From: Oopsacas minuta
Taxonomy: Eukaryota > Porifera > Hexactinellida > Lyssacinosida > Leucopsacidae
DNA length: 64,000 nt
Assembly: GCA_024704765.1 (NCBI GenBank)
Contig: JAKMXF010000296.1
Span: 408,465-472,464 of the forward strand
Direction of reading: 5' to 3'
Below are positions 24,867-36,539 of this stretch, piece after piece. The position numbers were made by a program, and so were the translations under genes. The notes below the pieces were generated by a model. It ran no database searches and was not told where the DNA came from. It saw only the letters and a list, made by a program, of their open reading frames with translations. Position 1 is the first letter of the stretch, and every line of letters starts with the position of its first letter.

Positions 24867-24997
24867 TGTTAAGTATAGCCAAGTTAAGAATTCATAATGA
24901 AAACTAAGAATATTTCATGAATTCTTAGAATTATTCTTAGAAATACACTTACAATTAAGTTAAGAATAATTCTTAGAATTTTAATTAATAAAGCCGC
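24867..24997 (-). repeat. Harbinger long terminal repeat block M (right, inverted copy)
   Basis: Inverted copy of 21996-22125 with a few substitutions. Its outer tip read inward is GCGGCTTTATTAATTAAAATT. No 3-base TWA target duplication could be shown at either outer edge. Confidence 0.7.
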
Positions 24998-25621
24998 TGG
25001 TTCATTTCTACACCAAATATGATCATCTAAAGACGAGAGATCTCGGCCTCACATATTGCATACAAAATAGGAAAGATTAGAAGATGACAACCAATGACAA
25101 CGAAAGTGAAGTAAAGACTTGATTCATATACAATAATAATTCTAATTTCGTAATCAAGAATTCCAAATCTACTTTTATATTTCACAAATTCATCACTACA
25201 CTGCGGAACTAGCAAACAAGAAGAGGGCATAGATTGAATAATTGGGTTAACTACTTTCTAACCAAGCTGACTCGATTTAGCGGAATTGAGTGCATATGTA
25301 TGGATCAAAATAGCATCAACAATTATTGTGATGAAGCCTATTAAATTTTAGGTACATCGCGACTCATTTTCGTCCATTGTCATTCATGCAACACCGATTT
25401 AATCTTGAATTGTTCCAAATACTATAAGCGTTCCCTCCTTTGGTGACTTTTGTGTATTACAGCTACAGCAATCTTTTCCTTTACCTGAGAAATGTCACAA
25501 CCAATATATTCAAACACACAAAGGAGATGGAGAGAAAATCATCTAGAATCCAAGACTAAGCGACACATGGTATTCCTGACGGTTTCATTGTGTTTCTGTT
25601 GTTAAGTTTGGGATTGGGTGT
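24998..25621. other. Non-coding stretch
   Basis: No gene recognised. The stretch may include decayed upstream sequence of the hAT relic that starts to be readable at about 25622. Confidence 0.45.
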
Positions 25622-25926
25622 ATGGCTAAAGCACTAGAAGTAATTCGTGAGAACTCAAAAATTGTCAACGAGAGAGCACAAATCACGGATATACAGATAC
25701 AAATTTTTTTTTTTTGGCAGTTTATTTTCCATCTGTGTTTGTTTTTCAAACTACTTGTCATGACCAATGGTTTATCTCTAGTTTTACAGTCTAATTCAAA
25801 TGATCTATCAACAACCATGAATATTGTAAGTGTTACTTTGAGGATATTAATGAACTGTCAATCCAATGAAGAGTAGCAAGAAATTGTTCATTATGCTAGG
25901 CAACTTGCAACCACATTAGATATTTC

Positions 25927-26514
25927 GGTACAACTATAGAATCCGACGCCCAAAACTTTATGAATGTAGTCAAATATCCTTATATGCACCGTTGAAGAAC
26001 TCGTTGAGAGAAGCTGAGAGAGCTTTCGAACTCAAAAATCGGATGAGAACTGACAAAGTTACGAAAAATCTCCTAAATTAGTCAATTCCTATGGAGAAAA
26101 TTGTATTAGCCACTTTACTGAAATAATGCTGGTCAATTCTATACAAACTACTATAGGAATGCACATATAATCAGTCTTTCGGTTATACAAACACTTGCGT
26201 AAGTTGATTAATTCTTTTATGAATTTATTAGTTTGCGTAATTTGTAGTTATTACTATTCAGAACGGTCAATGTAAACCTAGTGTGGCCTGGTTCCCAAAT
26301 GGGCGAAAACCTGCTCACATGGTATATCTCGAAAACTATAATTCGCATCGCTTAGCTTTAAAAAGGAAACGGTAGGTCTTGGCGTCATCTAGCCAAAATA
26401 TACCACTTGGACCACATCCAGCTATCCTAACAATAGGTGTTATGCACCATTAATGTTGCTAAATATCATCAAGTACACTTCAAAGATATCTTAACTAGGA
26501 TTCATTTGTTGTTA
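25927..26514 (+). repeat. Merlin-1 left TIR
   Basis: About 588 bases that are the near-perfect inverse of 29213-29802, ending inward at TTCATTTGTTG. The two arms differ by a few substitutions, for example GACGCC against GAAGCC near the outer end. Confidence 0.85.
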
Positions 26515-27412
26515 GAAAAACACATCTTGAACTAAGATGAATGATAAAGACATTTCAGTATCGCCAAATTTAGTCTGTTTGTGATACATATTAGTTGTTT
26601 AGTATATCTGTACATGAGGCTTCTTTACTTAATGATTCTAGAAGTTTGTTACAAGCCTCACAGCCCCCTTACAGGTATACAATAAGTATCCGGATACACA
26701 GTGACGTAACATGTTAGCACGTGGGTAAATCCCGGCCTGACGGAGGAGGAAGTGTTCCCCCACTTTTGAATAATTTGTGATGATGTACGGTGATTTAGCG
26801 ATGATTTTCGTACCAAATTACAAGATTTTAGATTCGTCCCATAATTTATGGATCTATGCCCTTGTTTGCCACTGCCATCCCTCGCCCATGTTCCAAGTTA
26901 ACATATTATGCTCATAATTAACACATTCTTTGCTAAAGTCAGTGTGGTTATAATGTAGTTTGTGCAAATTAGGTTCCAGCACTGATTCCCATTATATTTT
27001 TCAGATTGGCCAAAGGAATATCCATAGGAAATACGTGCATTGTTAAACCCACCATGCACGATCCAACTTTATCGATTGCAACTGTTGTATGCAACAAAAT
27101 TGCATCGTGTAAGGTGGCCTTTAGGTTATATTATACCTGTGTATGATTTGACTGAAATTCCCACAATTCAATGATCATAGTATATGAATTGAATATACGT
27201 ACTACTCGCCATATAGTTAATCGTTGATAGTAACTTGATACCGCTATGATTTTCTATCACTAATGAAAATCTACATTCTCTTGAACAAATTATACTAAAG
27301 TTACACTGTGCAATAAGATCTTGACCACAAACAACCACATAATCTAAGCTTTAATTGTGTTGCTTAAGTAAAAAGCATTCCAATGAAGTGAATGTGTTGT
27401 AATTTATGTTAG

Positions 27413-27420
27413 TATATAAA
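27413..27420 (+). promoter_or_regulatory. TATA box of the Merlin-1 transposase
   Basis: TATATAAA lies 48 bases before the probable ATG at 27468, a suitable distance for a transcription start near 27445. It is inferred from sequence and position only. Confidence 0.5.
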
Positions 27421-27467
27421 GACCATTCGTACATTATTTTGTAATATACTACTACATTCAAACCATA

Positions 27468-28395
27468 ATGGACCACACAATACTACTCGAAACCCCCGAT
27501 TATACCTGACATTTCAGCAAGCTTTTTACTGTCTGATCTCTTTCAGTTGTCTTCTTCCCTGGAAAATACTGTAGATTGGCTTGAGCATTATGGCTTGTTA
27601 CCACGAGGAGTCCAGTGCAGATGTGGCTCAATAATGTATGTAGGTGCATTTACCGATTCTAGGGACAATAATAAATGGAGATGTAGAGCATGTAAGACAA
27701 CCTGTCCACTTCGTTATGAGTCCTTCTTCAAGGGTTCAAACTTATCTCTTCCCTCGCTATTGCAGTTTTTGTATTATTGGAGTGAAGATATACAGTCACA
27801 CTTATTTCTAGAGAAGCAATTGCAATGGTCCCCGAATACTGTTGTGTGCTGGAAGAATTTTATGAGGGATGTTTGCATTGAGGATCTAATAATAAATCAG
27901 GAGCCAATAGGCGGGCCCGGTACAGTGGTGGAGATTGATGAATCGAAATTTGGGAGACGAAAATATAACCGTGGTAGATTACTCACTGGTCAATGGGTTT
28001 TCGGTATATATGAGCAAGGTACTGATAACGTACTGATGATTCCAGTTCCCGATCGCTCAGGTGCAACCCTACTTCCCATCATTCAGCGATATGTATTACC
28101 TGGAACTACCATCCATTCAGACGAATGGGCTGCTTATAATGTTGTCCCAGCTGTAGGCTACGATCATCACACTGTGAACCACTCTGAGAATTTTGTGGAT
28201 CCAATTGACGGTACCCATACACAAGGGATAGAAAACGCTTGGGGTGTGGTCAAGAAAAGGCAAAGAAGAGGCCAAACAACAAATCCTGAATTGCTAGAAT
28301 CCCACCTTATCGAGTCTTGTTGGAGAAGAAAGAATAAAGGAAACATCCTAAACAGCATCGTCAAGTGCATTAGAGAATTATATCCTGTTGTGTAA
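27468..28395 (+). CDS. Merlin transposase (ISXO2-like DDE), nearly intact
   Basis: The main frame runs uninterrupted to TAA at 28395. It contains a zinc ribbon (CRCG...WRCRAC) and a DDE core: VVEIDESKFG, TIHSDEWAAY and GIENAWGVVKK. Counted from 27547 the acidic residues are D131, D192 and E229. The frame is open back to 27469 but has no ATG. The only nearby ATG (27468) is one base out of frame and meets a TGA at 27507. Dropping one C of the C5 run at 27493-27497 would join the two (N-terminus MDHTILLETP...), so a sequencing error or a single real indel is likely. A CAG before 27547 could instead be a splice acceptor, but the coding-like LLSDLFQL upstream argues against that. Merlin transposases cut and paste with 8-bp duplications. 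The product should act in the nucleus. Confidence 0.88.
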
Positions 28396-29212
28396 TTTAG
28401 TTGCTAATATATATAGTATTACTTTGTTAAGAATGGTTACATTATACACTCTTACATCACATACTTGCTAAATGTTAGCATAAGCTATTCTAAGGGATAT
28501 CGAAACTAGTAAATGCGCCCATATTGCCTCGAATAACTGCCCCTAGGGCATAGGGTAGCTTGAAATAAATACTCACCCCGGCTAACATTAGAAGTTATGT
28601 AGTGTTGTTAACAGAATACTTGTTTATTGTTAACGACATACTATTATTAGCTGTGAACAGTAACAATTGCAACTTCCGTTGGCCAATAACAGCTATTGTC
28701 GGGCTGTTTCTATTCCTGTCGTATTGATTGATGTCGCGATCCCTGTGTAAGCGCAGGAAGTATTTCAGATCATACATATTTACAAATAATTTTTACACAA
28801 ACGAGCTGAAGAACTGGTTCAACGAAGAGATTACTATTTGCAGACAGTTTACATGCAAACGGACAGAAACAATAATACATAAAAGTCCCACTGCAACAAT
28901 TCAACTTATGCTTTTAACATCAGCCCAGACCCAGGAGCAACCACGACACTATCTAATCCCGTTCCTATATCGCTAGCATATAGACTCAAAGGTCCCTAAA
29001 ACAGCAAACGCGTTTGCACCTGGATAACAACATGAATTCTAAGTTGGATCCGGTCATTTGCAGCTAGAAAATGGGTGAATAAACGTATTAATTATGAAGG
29101 TTGTGGCAGGCCTCCTTTTGTTGCTTCTAGGGTTTCTGAAGCCAGTGTGATAAAATGACAAGCAAGGGAGCCAGTCCTACTTAGGATAAATGTATAAATT
29201 TGGGATATTTCT
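28396..29212. other. Merlin-1 3-prime non-coding interior
   Basis: Between the transposase stop and the right TIR. A short open frame at 28728-28976 is not recognised. Probably 3-prime UTR and filler of the element. Confidence 0.5.
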
Positions 29213-29802
29213 AAGCAACAAATGAATCCTAGTTAAGATATCTTTGAAATGTACTTGATGATTATTTGGCAACATTAATAGTGCATAACACCTATTGTTA
29301 GGATAGCTGGATGTGGTCCAAGTGGTATATTTTGGCTAGATGACGCCAAGACCTACCGTTTTCCTTTTTAAAGCTAAGCGATGCGAATTATAGTTTTCGA
29401 GATATACCATGTGAGCAGGTTTTCGCCCATTTGGGAACCAGGCCACACTAGGTTTACATTGACCGTTCTGAATAGTAATAACTACAAATTACGCAAACTA
29501 ATAAATTCATAAAAGAATTAATCAACTTACGCAAGTGTTTGTATAACCGAAAGACTGATTATATGTGCATTCCTATAGTAGTTTGTATAGAATTGACCAG
29601 CATTATTTCAGTAAAGTGGCTAATACAATTTTCTCCATAGGAATTGACTAATTTAGGAGATTTTTCGTAACTTTGTCAGTTCTCATCCGATTTTTGAGTT
29701 CGAAAGCTCTCTCAGCTTCTCTCAACGAGTTCTTCAACGGTGCATATAGGGATATTTGACCACATTCATAAAGTTTTGGGCTTCGGATTCTATAGTTGAA
29801 CC
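29213..29802 (-). repeat. Merlin-1 right TIR
   Basis: Inverse of the left TIR, from CAACAAATGAATCC inward to the GGTTCAACTATAGAATCC tip. It has clear relatives at the ends of Merlin-2 and at 62380-62568. Confidence 0.85.
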
Positions 29803-30329
29803 GATATTTCTACATCCATACGATCCCACTTTGTGAGATCTCAATCAACTCGATTAAGACGTATGATTGTGATGGAAACCACTGGAGATCGCAATATTGT
29901 ATTTGTCTAAGATACAAATAGTCGATTGGTCTACTTTGCAAAATTGAATGACTTTATTAGTGAGCTTGAATTTAGTTCAAATGTTCCAGAAGCATCCTCA
30001 TTACTATTGCTGCTCTCAATAGTAATGAGGAAGGTAAGTACCTTCTTGGATTTAGTTAAGCTCTTATCTCTTATTGAACACTACAACCTCAACTTATGCA
30101 AGCTGAAGAATGAACTCCCGGTGACAAAGGCTGCTATTGCAAAAGGCTAAAGATAAAATACTTTCAAATGAAAATTCTGACCGCATCCAATTTTTGCTAC
30201 CAATGAGGGTAGTATTTATGGAATTACTCAAGTTGCTACAGATAGCTTTAACCATACCCGTAACAACTACATCTTTTGAACGTTCTTTTCTGGTTAATGA
30301 GTTGAACAACAAATGGTTTTAGAAAGTGG

Positions 30330-31139
30330 TTTGGAAATCACTATTGATGAAGGCACTTGTATTGCATGGCTCAAAAGTAACCGACTTTAGCTACCGGAAT
30401 GATGTGCAAATGCGGTAGAATTATGCGATCCTGAACATTTGTAGGTATTGCAGATGGAAAGGGGTGGAGGTGCAGAGTCATGCAAAATATTTGCTTCCAT
30501 GAGGATTGGTTCATTCTTTGAAGGTGCTCATATACCATTAACTGACTTGGTAGGATTCCTGCTTTCTGAGCCGATATTCTGCTTAGCACTGCAATATTAC
30601 ACAAAAATCAGGGGGAGAAAGAGAGAATACTATTACTGACTGGAAGTACTTCCTCAGAGACCTATGTGTTGAGGAATTTTTGTCAATTCTCAATTAATTG
30701 GAGGGCCTGGGCATATTGTAGAAATTTGTTGATTAATCAAAGTTTGGACCATCGTAAGTATTCCAGAGGCCGTATTCTATCAGATCAATGAGTATTTGGA
30801 GGGATAGATCAAGAAACAAAAGATACCTTTATGATACCTGTTCAAGACAGGTCAGCAGCCACATTAATCCCTCTCATCCAACGATATATTCTTCCTGGCA
30901 ATACCATATTTTCTGAAGAATGGGCTTCGTATCATGCTTTCCCTGCTTCAAGTTTTCAACATCTCACCGTCAACCATATCCTCAATTTTGTTGACCCTAC
31001 CACAGGTGTACATACTCAAACAGTTGAGAGTACATGGGATGGAGCGAAGAAACGGCTGACTAATTGTATGACTACTAACCCAAAACCTTTAGATACTCAT
31101 TCATCTGAAGTTTGTTGGCTGAAAAATATTGAGACCTAG
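30330..31139 (+). pseudogene. Merlin-3 transposase relic
   Basis: Starts around GTCIAWLKSNRLL with CKCG-like zinc-ribbon remains near 30405. It continues through ADGKGWRCR, then SMRIGSFFEGAHIPLTDLVG in another frame, RKYSRGRILSDQ, and a long readable block (30831-31139) with TFMIPVQDRSAATLIPLIQR, GNTIFSEEWASYHAFPAS, VNHILNFVDP and HTQTVESTWDGAKKR. The second catalytic Asp (SDEW in Merlin-1) is SEEW here. There are several frameshifts and stops. TIRs were not found. It abuts the hAT relic, and its sequence is clearly distinct from Merlin-1. Confidence 0.8.
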
Positions 31140-34100
31140 TTTCTATAACCTAATTATGGCAATAAGCAAATAATGTCCAGTTGTCTAATTGTTGTTTTGA
31201 TAGTCATCATTTCCTCAATTAGTACCATACTTATGTTATTGGTGTTACTTTTGGGGCAATACTTATTATATTATAGATTTGTACTCTATGTAGTATATTT
31301 TATAGGAAGGTTAACACTAATTATTTACTACTATATATCTACTACTCACAGTATTATATCCAGAGCATGATAGACGCGAGCTTAATTTATGATTCAGCAC
31401 TCGAAAGTTTAGCGGCGCTCCGTTTTTGAAGGAGCACACACATTGGGATGTATCACACTTTTGCATTAATCTTATGTAAATTTATTGTTTTTTTATGAAT
31501 ATAAAGTAAATAATTAAAACATTGTGGTAGAAACATGCTTTCAATTGTTATACTGAGGTAATCGAGTAAGCTGAGTCCAATAGGATATTGTAAACAACAT
31601 TTCCTAAATATTCGTTCACTTTTGAGACATAAAGTAAGCAGATTTAAAAAGTATGGAAGTAACATGTGTTCCTATGGTTAAGATTATGAGTTTATGTACT
31701 CGAGGGCTGTAGGCCCGAGTATGGACACGAAGTGTTCGCAACTGCGTAGCGCGAGCAAGTGAAGCGCGCTCCCAGATATCAATATGGCACTACAATTAGC
31801 TCCCTCCGATTATTATTTCTACTTTACAAGGGAAAGATCTCCTTCATATGTAACAATTAAGAAATCCCTCAAGCTTGCTCTTATTGACATGTCACTCATA
31901 GGTTCTTCGTCACTATCTGATTGCCCCCTCATTTCCTCTCTTTATTCCTCTTTATTCTAAAATACATGAGTAATAAAATCTCCTTTGTCCTGATTAAATG
32001 GGTCCATAAACAAAACCTGACCTTTATTCAAGGGTTATGCCAGCTTTCTTATGCGCTATTATCATCATACAAATCATCTTTAAGCTTATTCAACTGTCTC
32101 GGGAATTCTCTTGTGGCATAACTGAACTCTGACTTTATGTATAATTTTATTTCTAACAATAGGAATATGTCTCATTTCACTTTCAATGGTAAAAAATGTG
32201 ATATCTAGGTTGAGTTAGATATAGGCTAATATATAGTATGTGGTTGTAGCAACAAGACCGAATCACATTCTTAATGATGTGAAATGATAGATTATTACTT
32301 ATCATGATTTTCTCCCCGGTTTAGCATTACAATTTGGTAATACCTTCTCAAAGAACTAATCTTCAAATGTATAAGTGTCTTACCAAGCTGACTTTGTCCT
32401 ATTATATCTTGTGCCCTGCGGGCCACCTTCTATCCAAGTATTCTATAAATTTTGTGATTAGGACACGACATAAAGGGTCAAAAGTTGTATTCAATTCCTT
32501 AAGGAGTTAAGCTGATACTAGCTTTGGAGGTATTTAGTATTATTTCAGGATACTTGCAGCCTCTTTTACAAATCACCTTCCTGCTTCCAGATCATCAGTC
32601 AGGTTGGTTTCGTCATAATTCCATATAATATAAGGGGTAACCTTAGTTAAGCAGTTCTAAGGAAATATTGTGAAAATATTCATTGATTATTTCAAGTGAT
32701 AGCGTAGGACTCTTTTTCGTAATGTTCGCAGCAATTTTGAGATTTAGAAACTTATTCCTCTAGAGAAAGGTTTTCGTGCACTCAACTCGTGGAAAGTCAT
32801 CTATGAACATACGTTCGAAGTATCGGCTTTGTCTAAATAATTTAAACTAAACATCTAAGATCGTAAGAATCTATTGAAAAGCCGTATTGGCGCATTGAAA
32901 TGTCATGCTGTGCAATCACATTTTCTTGAACTTCATTCAATGATTTGTTCGCCACATATCTTTGGGTGCTCATCTTTTGGTATATATTAATGTGCTTCGA
33001 AGTATTCCGAAATATTTCTCTGCATACGTTATGAAATCTTTCTTTACTTAATTAGGTGCAAGATTCTTTCAATATATCAGTAGAATGAGCTCGATATCTC
33101 CTGCTTTCTGGTACAGTATACATTCGCTAATCCGAATCCCACTGTCCCGAATGCAAACCAATACGTTCGTATCAGCGAAATACATTGAAACTATACTATA
33201 GAATCTGAGATGACTTTTTCCAAAGTTGTACAAATATGGAATGGGTCGTAATTGTTTAATAGAATTAGATATTAGGCCGCTTCGGTACAAGGTTCTGTGT
33301 GATAGCATAGTGCCCTAAATTAGCTTAAATATTGAACGGCTAAATTCTATAGAACTATTGGACCTACGTGAGAGAATATACTCAGTACTACGTGCCTCGA
33401 ATTCAATGAATGGGTAAAGATTTAACATTGAATTATCAAAGTACCATCGAAATACATTCAATGGCCTTCTGTGGTAACACTGGAGATGCTATGTCGCGTT
33501 TTGGAAATTTGGAAAATTGGATTATTTTAGAGAGTAATGATGAAGTAATAATCTCATAATAAGTTAGCTTTTAGTCAGAATCATCATGGCGTCAGGATCT
33601 TTGTCACATTGAGGGATACCTATGATTGAAACTTCAATCTTCTATCATCTTTATTGGCTCAGAGCAGTGGGTAATGGTGTGATTTCTCATTTGTCAAAAA
33701 TGGTGATAATGAAGTCAGAAATTCGTCATAGGTATGAATTTTCGTCCCAGACTTAAAATTGCCATAGAAAATCAGTCCTTGGGGTCTTCAGTTTTATCCA
33801 TCAATTTTTGACATACAACATCCATGTTTTCATAGTATGGATTTTCATGATGAGCGAAAAATTCCCGTTTAAGATATCACAAGAAATTTTTTGGGGATGT
33901 TTTTTCCCAAGCAGCCTGGAATATATTAGAATTTCTGCCGACCTTATCGAATGAGAATTGTGGGGTCGGACAAGACCGCTATGCTAACTGAGTCTCGATA
34001 TTCTCATGTCAACGCTCGAATATACCTGAAACATGATTCTTCATTATCTTTCTCTAGAATCTCTAAAATTTCTTGTTCTTTACATATTTCTTAAAGGTAC

Positions 34101-34694
34101 ACGATCGCCTATATTTGTCGAAATATTAGTTATTCAGTTGACGCCGCCTATTAGCAAATCTTACTTCGCATGGACTTTCCTTGCCAAACGCACATTTTTA
34201 GAGTTATGCACTTCAATTTCCATACAAAACTGTACTCTTTGTACATGAGAGTGTTGCCATAGGCGGACTTTATTATTTAACGAATTACTCATATGCTGTG
34301 TCCGCTCTATATAATTAGAGTATAGAATTTAGATACCACTTACACCAGAGTTTGTTTGAATGGCTTAATCGTGCTAGCAGTTATGTCTAATGTCAAGCTG
34401 AAAGAATGAAAAGGAGCGCGATTGGTCCGCCCTCTTTTTACCTGGAGAAGGAGCAAGAGTTTCCTATTCTGAGTAAGGAGTGAAGGTTAGAGCGATGCTG
34501 CTTTTTCAGGGGTGAGCGCGATCCGAGACGCGCTTCAATGATAAGTGCTTGATCAGAGTATATCCAAGCATGATGATATCATATTTATACTTAAAGCGTT
34601 CAAAAGTTCCCATCTACGTTGAATAACTTGACACTTACAACATCTTACTAATTAAATTTCTACATAAAATGTCCGAAATACTCTACTTCTATAA
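31140..34694. other. Gene-free stretch
   Basis: About 3.5 kb with no coding region I can support. It contains a GC-rich hairpin island (31697-31771). Near 33130 it has a string like a Tigger end in reverse (CCACTGTCCCG), and just after the hairpin (about 31790) short open words (LAPSDYYFY) that may come from a mariner C-terminus. Confidence 0.5.
31697..31771. repeat. GC-rich hairpin island
   Basis: TACTCGAGGGC-TGTA-GGCCCGAGTA forms a near-perfect stem with a 4-base loop. It is followed by CACGAAGTGTTCG and GCGCGAGCAAGTGAAGCGCGC, which have further short inverted symmetries. The composition is strikingly GC-rich in an AT-rich setting. It could be a small mobile palindrome. No coding potential. 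Confidence 0.45.
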
Positions 34695-35724
34695 CTATGT
34701 ATAGTTGTAGACTTTCAACTTACTTCGAAAATGTTTTTTATGCTCGTCTCTATCCATTGAATTGAGGTAGTGGTGAATTTTGTTTCCTAACTCTTGTCGG
34801 GTATGAAATAGCCGTCCTCCGAGATGTTGTTTTAGCTCAGGAAATAGTCAGAAATCATAAGGTAATATATCTGGAGAATACGGAGGATGTTCCATCGTTT
34901 CAAAGCCAATATCCTTATTAACCTCCCCAAATATTTGAAACATAAGGTCTGGCATATCGTGGAGAAGTTTGATTCATCAAGTTCGTGTATGCATACATCA
35001 TGTGTTATGGACTTTCGTGACTTTTCTTAGTCATTGATCTTCGTAAAATTCTCCATTGAGTCGTTTTCCTTTAGCCACAAGTATTTGAGCCACTGGCCTA
35101 TCCGCATCAAAAAATGTGCTATAGAGAACTTATCGTCTCGAAAGTCCGGATGTGCCTTTTTGGGGGGATAAGGACTTTTGGAAGCCACGATTTCCATTGT
35201 TCCTTACGCAGAGGTTCAGAAAATTTAAACCTTGTTTCGTCACCAGTAACGATTTCATACAACCTTCAAGAATCACAAACTCTCTATTCTTTAGGCAATT
35301 TTTCCGCATCAAACACTCTTCTCCTTTTGCCCCTTTGTTACGATTTTTGGTTTCCATCGCGCTGAATTCTTTTGATATTCGAGATAATCGTGTAGAATTG
35401 TATGAACACTTCCCTATGAGATGTCCAGGATTAGGGAAATCTCTTTAACACTCAAATGGGGGTCAATATGCAATAGTTCCAGTAATTGAGAGGAAAATTC
35501 AGAGGTGGTAGCTGAAATTGGTCTTCCTGTCCGAGGGTCATCTTCAATGCAGCCGCTACCAGCTTTTAACTTTCGTGCCCATTCCTTTGCAGTGGGATAC
35601 GCTAGAACTTCCCCATGATAAACGGTGTCTTGATCCTCATGTATCTGTAGTGGTATGTCGCCAAATAGGGTACGAATCTTTATGCAAGCTCGTTTGGCTT
35701 TACTTGATGTTTTTTTGAAGCCAT
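34695..35724 (-). pseudogene. Mariner-1 transposase relic
   Basis: Read down from ATG at 35724 (MASKKHQVKPNELA). The paired DNA-binding part includes YPTAKEWARKLKAGSGCIED and DDPRTGRPISATT. The catalytic part has VTKQGLNFLNLCVRNNGN and FQKSLSPQKGTSGLSRR near 35130-35260 (mariner IVTGDETWF region, frames shifted). The end has ETMEHPPYSPDILPYDF, then a stop, LFPELKQHLGGRLF and HRDEHKKHF-like text to KVYNYT. The HPPYSPDLAPCDFFLF-type block is diagnostic of mariner. The element ends were not located; Merlin-2 inserted about 65 bases upstream of the start. Confidence 0.8.
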
Positions 35725-35796
35725 GAAAAGTTGACTCTCGAAAATAGATAAAATTGAAAGTAGGATAAATCAAGATACATAATAGCTAGAGTGAAT

Positions 35797-36180
35797 GGTA
35801 CAATTATTGAATGTTACATCCTCAACGTTTTACAAGATGGTAAAAATCGCTATGTGAGCCGTTATAGTGTATGTTGAGATATGAAGATTGAGCTAGATAT
35901 TTACAAAATAGGTCAAGAAACAAAAGGTTACAGGACTTCTAGCTTTCAAGCCAAAGTCTATGGGAAAATTGCAACTTCATTAAAGCCAAATATATTACAA
36001 TAATAGTGTTGCAAATAGCATAGTAGTGTGCATACAATACTACAACATACCTAATTACATTCCAATGTCTAAGTATTTGTGTTACCTATTACTCAATCCC
36101 TTAATTCTCCAAGTAAATGGATATATATAGTAAACCTACACTCTGTAACATATTTATATTATTTAATAATAACTATAGAA
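35797..36180 (+). repeat. Merlin-2 left TIR
   Basis: It matches, in inverse orientation, the scattered right arm pieces in this order. 35797-35993 corresponds to 58486-58681, 35986-36038 to 54832-54883, 36039-36140 to 53395-53509, and about 36140-36180 to 51965-52009. Similarity fades inward. Confidence 0.8.
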
Positions 36181-36539
36181 TGGAAATACAAGCATTTAAT
36201 TGAGTATATTTGGGAATGCTGGATTTTACCAACAAATCTGCAAATTTCAAACAGATTTTCACCTCTCATTTCACCAACAAAAGGATCTCTATTGTGTGAT
36301 ATACAGCAATCAATGGCATTCTACTTGCTATCAACGGAACATATTTGGAACAATATCAAATATTAACTGTATAATATTCTCTAATAAACTACAATTAAAT
36401 GGTTTGAGCCCTGCCTGGTTCCAATGTTTGAATAATTAGAATTATTTTGATTCTTATGTAAATATCTAGCAACCATGAAAAACTAGTAATTAGCATGCAA
36501 GAGATTGTATCTAAGTAACAGTATATTGGTTTCTTTTTT

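Larger units (their letters stand above)
25927..29802 (+). mobile_element. Merlin-1, complete Merlin DNA transposon with 8-bp TSD
   Basis: A 3876-base element starting GGTACAACTATAGAATCC and ending with its inverse (ACTATAGTTGAACC-type end at 29802). It is flanked by the direct repeat GATATTTC (25919-25926 and 29803-29810). An 8-bp duplication and an ISXO2/IS1016-like transposase are the hallmarks of Merlin. The TIRs are about 588 bases each, long for the superfamily. It carries one transposase gene on the plus strand and is the best-preserved element of the window together with Tc1-B. Confidence 0.9.
25622..30320 (+). pseudogene. hAT transposase relic (ZMYM1/DUF4371 type), split by Merlin-1
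   Basis: The left part (25622-25926) includes LLVMTNGLSLVLQSNSNDLS, TTMNIVSVTLRILMNCQSNE and EIVHYARQLATTLDIS, the region between the RNase H core and the C-terminus of ZMYM1-like hATs. Merlin-1 (25927-29802) interrupts it. The right part (29811-30320) resumes with KLNDFISELEFSSNV, LVKLLSLIEHYNLNLCKLKN and the dimerisation domain LLQIALTIPVTTTSFERSF. Stops and frameshifts are frequent. This relic is older than Merlin-1. Its own ends are not recognisable. Confidence 0.75.

Noticed and set aside
27544-27547. CAG as a splice acceptor creating the first exon boundary of the Merlin transposase
   Set aside because: The frame upstream stays open and reads LLSDLFQL, which fits Merlin N-termini; a one-base indel in a C5 run explains the missing ATG better than an intron with no visible donor.
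31780-31900. Mariner C-terminal fragment (LAPSDYYFY)
   Set aside because: Only one short motif matches; too little to call a feature.
33069-33308. 79-codon minus-strand frame and a CCACTGTCCCG string
   Set aside because: The frame has no similarity that I recognise, and the Tigger-like string lacks a partner within range.
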